Source: Cyanobacteria bacterium UBA8803
GTDB lineage: Bacteria; Cyanobacteriota; Cyanobacteriia; Cyanobacteriales; Coleofasciculaceae
Length of the DNA: 6,585 nucleotides
Reading direction: 5' to 3'
Assembly: GCA_003505715.1 (NCBI GenBank)
Contig: DNXU01000153.1
Span: 1-6,585 of the forward strand
A program made the translations under genes and the position numbers. Below the pieces are notes generated by a model, which worked only from the letters and a program-made list of their open reading frames with translations, did no database searches and was not told where the DNA came from. The first letter of the stretch is position 1; each line of letters opens with the position of its first letter. Of the stretch, positions 5,479-6,585 are shown piece after piece.

Positions 5479-5504
5479 CCGGAAATTTTCGCAAATTTTT
5501 CCGG
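5479..5504. repeat. Inverted repeat upstream of the exported-protein gene
   Basis: CCGGAAATTT (5479-5488) and AAATTTTTCCGG (5493-5504) face each other across TCGC. The outer seven and inner three bases pair, leaving a 2-base bulge. It lies about 77 bases upstream of the minus-strand start, so it could be an operator or a leader hairpin. On the plus strand a T run (5514-5519) follows ten bases later, too far for a good terminator. Confidence 0.5.
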
Positions 5505-5536
5505 TCGTAACATTTTTTCATGCACTTGCAATAAGA

Positions 5537-5581
5537 GGGTAAGCGAGAACAGGAAAGAAGTTTTTCGCTTGAAGGCTACCC
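5537..5581. repeat. Long bulged stem-loop
   Basis: GGGTAAGCGA (5537-5546) pairs with TCGCT (5565-5569) and, after a 7-base bulge, TACCC (5577-5581), giving ten base pairs round an 18-base loop. The pairing holds on either strand. It may be part of an untranslated RNA or a 5' leader; expression is not shown by the sequence. Confidence 0.45.
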
Positions 5582-5909
5582 TAAGACAACTGACAGGGGC
5601 TACAGCAAAGACCATGCTACCGAATTACGCCGAAAGGTTTGTCCTCTAGAGCCAGTAACTCGGTTTAACAGCTGCTGAACTCCCGCCCCACTCGCAAGAG
5701 TGTTTGCTGCACATGCATAACGTCTGACAGAAGGCTAAACACGAGCCAATCGGCAAGCTGTCCTGCCATCTCCCTTCCTTATGACAGAACCCGTGTCAAT
5801 CCTTATCTGTACCAGTTTTTGTTCTTCTTATATGATATTCTAATCAGTCCCATAGTAAATCGCGATAACACTTTGAATACATCAAAGCTTAACGTAATTT
5901 TGCAGCTGA

Positions 5910-6585
5910 ATGACTACACCCGATGACCTACGGCAATACGCACCAGCAACACAGCGCAACCGCGAACCAATTCTTGATGTCTTGCAGCGCGTGCTACCCC
6001 CCAAGGGTACTATTTTAGAAATATCTAGCGGTACTGGGGAACATGCGGTATTTTTTGCTCCACGCCTCAGTCCCCGTAAATGGTTGCCCAGCGATCCCAA
6101 TCCCCAAGCGCGTTCCAGTATTGCGGCATGGCGTGCCAGCCAACCTGCTGACAATCTTTATCCCCCGCTCGATATTGATGTTTGTACCCCTGTCTGGCCA
6201 GTCGAGCAAGGCACCTCTGGTGAGTGGCTCAGTGAGTTGGACTTTCAAACCTCACCTATCGTTGCGATCGCAAATATCAATATGATCCACATTTCACCGT
6301 GGTCAGCCTGCCTAGGACTCATCGCAGGTGCAAGCCGCATCCTGCCACCGGGCGGTATTCTCTATTTGTACGGCCCATTCAAACGAGACGGACAGCATAC
6401 CGCACCCAGTAATGCTGCCTTTGATGAGTCACTGCAAGCTGCAAATCCCGACTGGGGCGTGCGCAACCTTAATGATGTGGTAGCAGCAGCTCAAGCACAA
6501 CACCTAACTTTAAGCGATATTTACCAAATGCCAGCCAATAATCTTTCCGTTGTATTTCAACGGCAGAGAGCCGAGGGAGAGGACA
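5910..6585 (+). CDS. DUF938 SAM-dependent methyltransferase, 3' end cut by window
   Basis: 225 residues are visible and the frame is still open at the right edge. This is a class I S-adenosylmethionine-dependent methyltransferase of the DUF938 family; the substrate is not known to me. It opens with QYAPATQRNREPILDVLQRV (9-28). The SAM-binding glycine loop is ILEISSGTGEHAVFFA (35-50), followed by WLPSDPNP (58-65) at the acidic position after strand 2. IVAIANINMIHISPWSA (117-133) is the strand 4 region, RILPPGGILYLYGPFKRDGQ (143-162) the strand 5 region, and MPANNLSVVF (207-216) matches the usual family ending, so the stop is probably only a few codons away. ATG 5910-5912 is fixed as the earliest start by a TGA directly before it; no strong ribosome binding site is visible. 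It is divergent from the CIS genes and likely independent. Confidence 0.9.
   Translation, partial: MTTPDDLRQYAPATQRNREPILDVLQRVLPPKGTILEISSGTGEHAVFFAPRLSPRKWLPSDPNPQARSSIAAWRASQPADNLYPPLDIDVCTPVWPVEQGTSGEWLSELDFQTSPIVAIANINMIHISPWSACLGLIAGASRILPPGGILYLYGPFKRDGQHTAPSNAAFDESLQAANPDWGVRNLNDVVAAAQAQHLTLSDIYQMPANNLSVVFQRQRAEGED

Larger units (their letters stand above)
5418..5909. other. Intergenic region between divergent genes, with several stem-loops
   Basis: No convincing protein gene on either strand. It lies between the divergent starts of the exported-protein gene and the methyltransferase gene, so it should hold both promoters, but I cannot place either with confidence; TATGAT at 5831-5836 is a possible plus-strand -10 without a good -35. 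The middle part (about 5479-5780) is richer in G and C than the leader at 4620-4982 and has several stem-loops, two listed separately. Smaller ones include CACTC-GCAA-GAGTG (5690-5703), GCC-AATC-GGC (5744-5753) and a CC-GAAA-GG loop (5631-5638). It matches no RNA family I can name. Confidence 0.5.

Noticed and set aside
5664..5770. A 34-codon minus-strand frame (MAGQLADWLVFS...) starting at an ATG closely preceded by GGAAGGGAG
   Set aside because: The purine-rich site is almost against the ATG, the product resembles nothing I know, and the region is better explained as noncoding with hairpins.
5882..6285. Frames of 77-90 codons on both strands across the methyltransferase gene
   Set aside because: They overlap the conserved SAM-binding part of the DUF938 gene on the plus strand, whose translation is coherent from 5910 to the window end.

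Overview
The window looks like cyanobacterial chromosome. It has five copies of the HIP1 octamer GCGATCGC (1115, 1639, 3964, 3983, 6264). It also has short tandem repeats at its left edge of the kind common in filamentous cyanobacteria, and a small exported protein with a motif I associate with cyanobacteria. Genus cannot be set from sequence reading alone.

Positions 24-4608, all on the minus strand, are part of a contractile injection system (CIS) operon, a phage-tail-like machine. In transcription order it encodes: a DUF4255 (Pvc16/Afp16-type cap or terminator) protein; a protein with two carboxypeptidase-regulatory-like beta-sandwich domains; two paralogous tail sheath proteins that abut stop-to-start; one gp19-type inner tube protein; a small protein resembling phage tail assembly chaperones; and a DUF6760-like reading frame. 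Gaps are 0-72 bases and most genes have a good Shine-Dalgarno, so one polycistronic transcript is likely. The operon runs off the left edge, where baseplate, spike, tape-measure and ATPase genes would be expected. Cyanobacterial CIS of this class include a thylakoid-anchored type, but nothing here fixes the location.

The most interesting point is the junction of the last two frames. The DUF6760-like frame has no ATG, GTG or TTG ahead of its conserved region and lies in the -1 frame relative to the chaperone-like gene. The overlap holds a run of five G, then a 6-base spacer, then a strong stem-loop. This is the layout of a programmed -1 ribosomal frameshift like the one phages use in their G/GT tail chaperone genes, and the gene sits in the same place, just after the tube gene. 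It would yield a 121-residue product and a 176-residue fusion.

Positions 4609-4982 are an AT-rich leader with a possible promoter, an inverted repeat and a degenerate direct repeat. Positions 4983-5402 (minus) encode a small one-helix exported protein. Positions 5418-5909 hold no convincing gene but several stem-loops. From 5910 the plus strand encodes a DUF938 methyltransferase, cut by the right edge and probably unrelated to the CIS.
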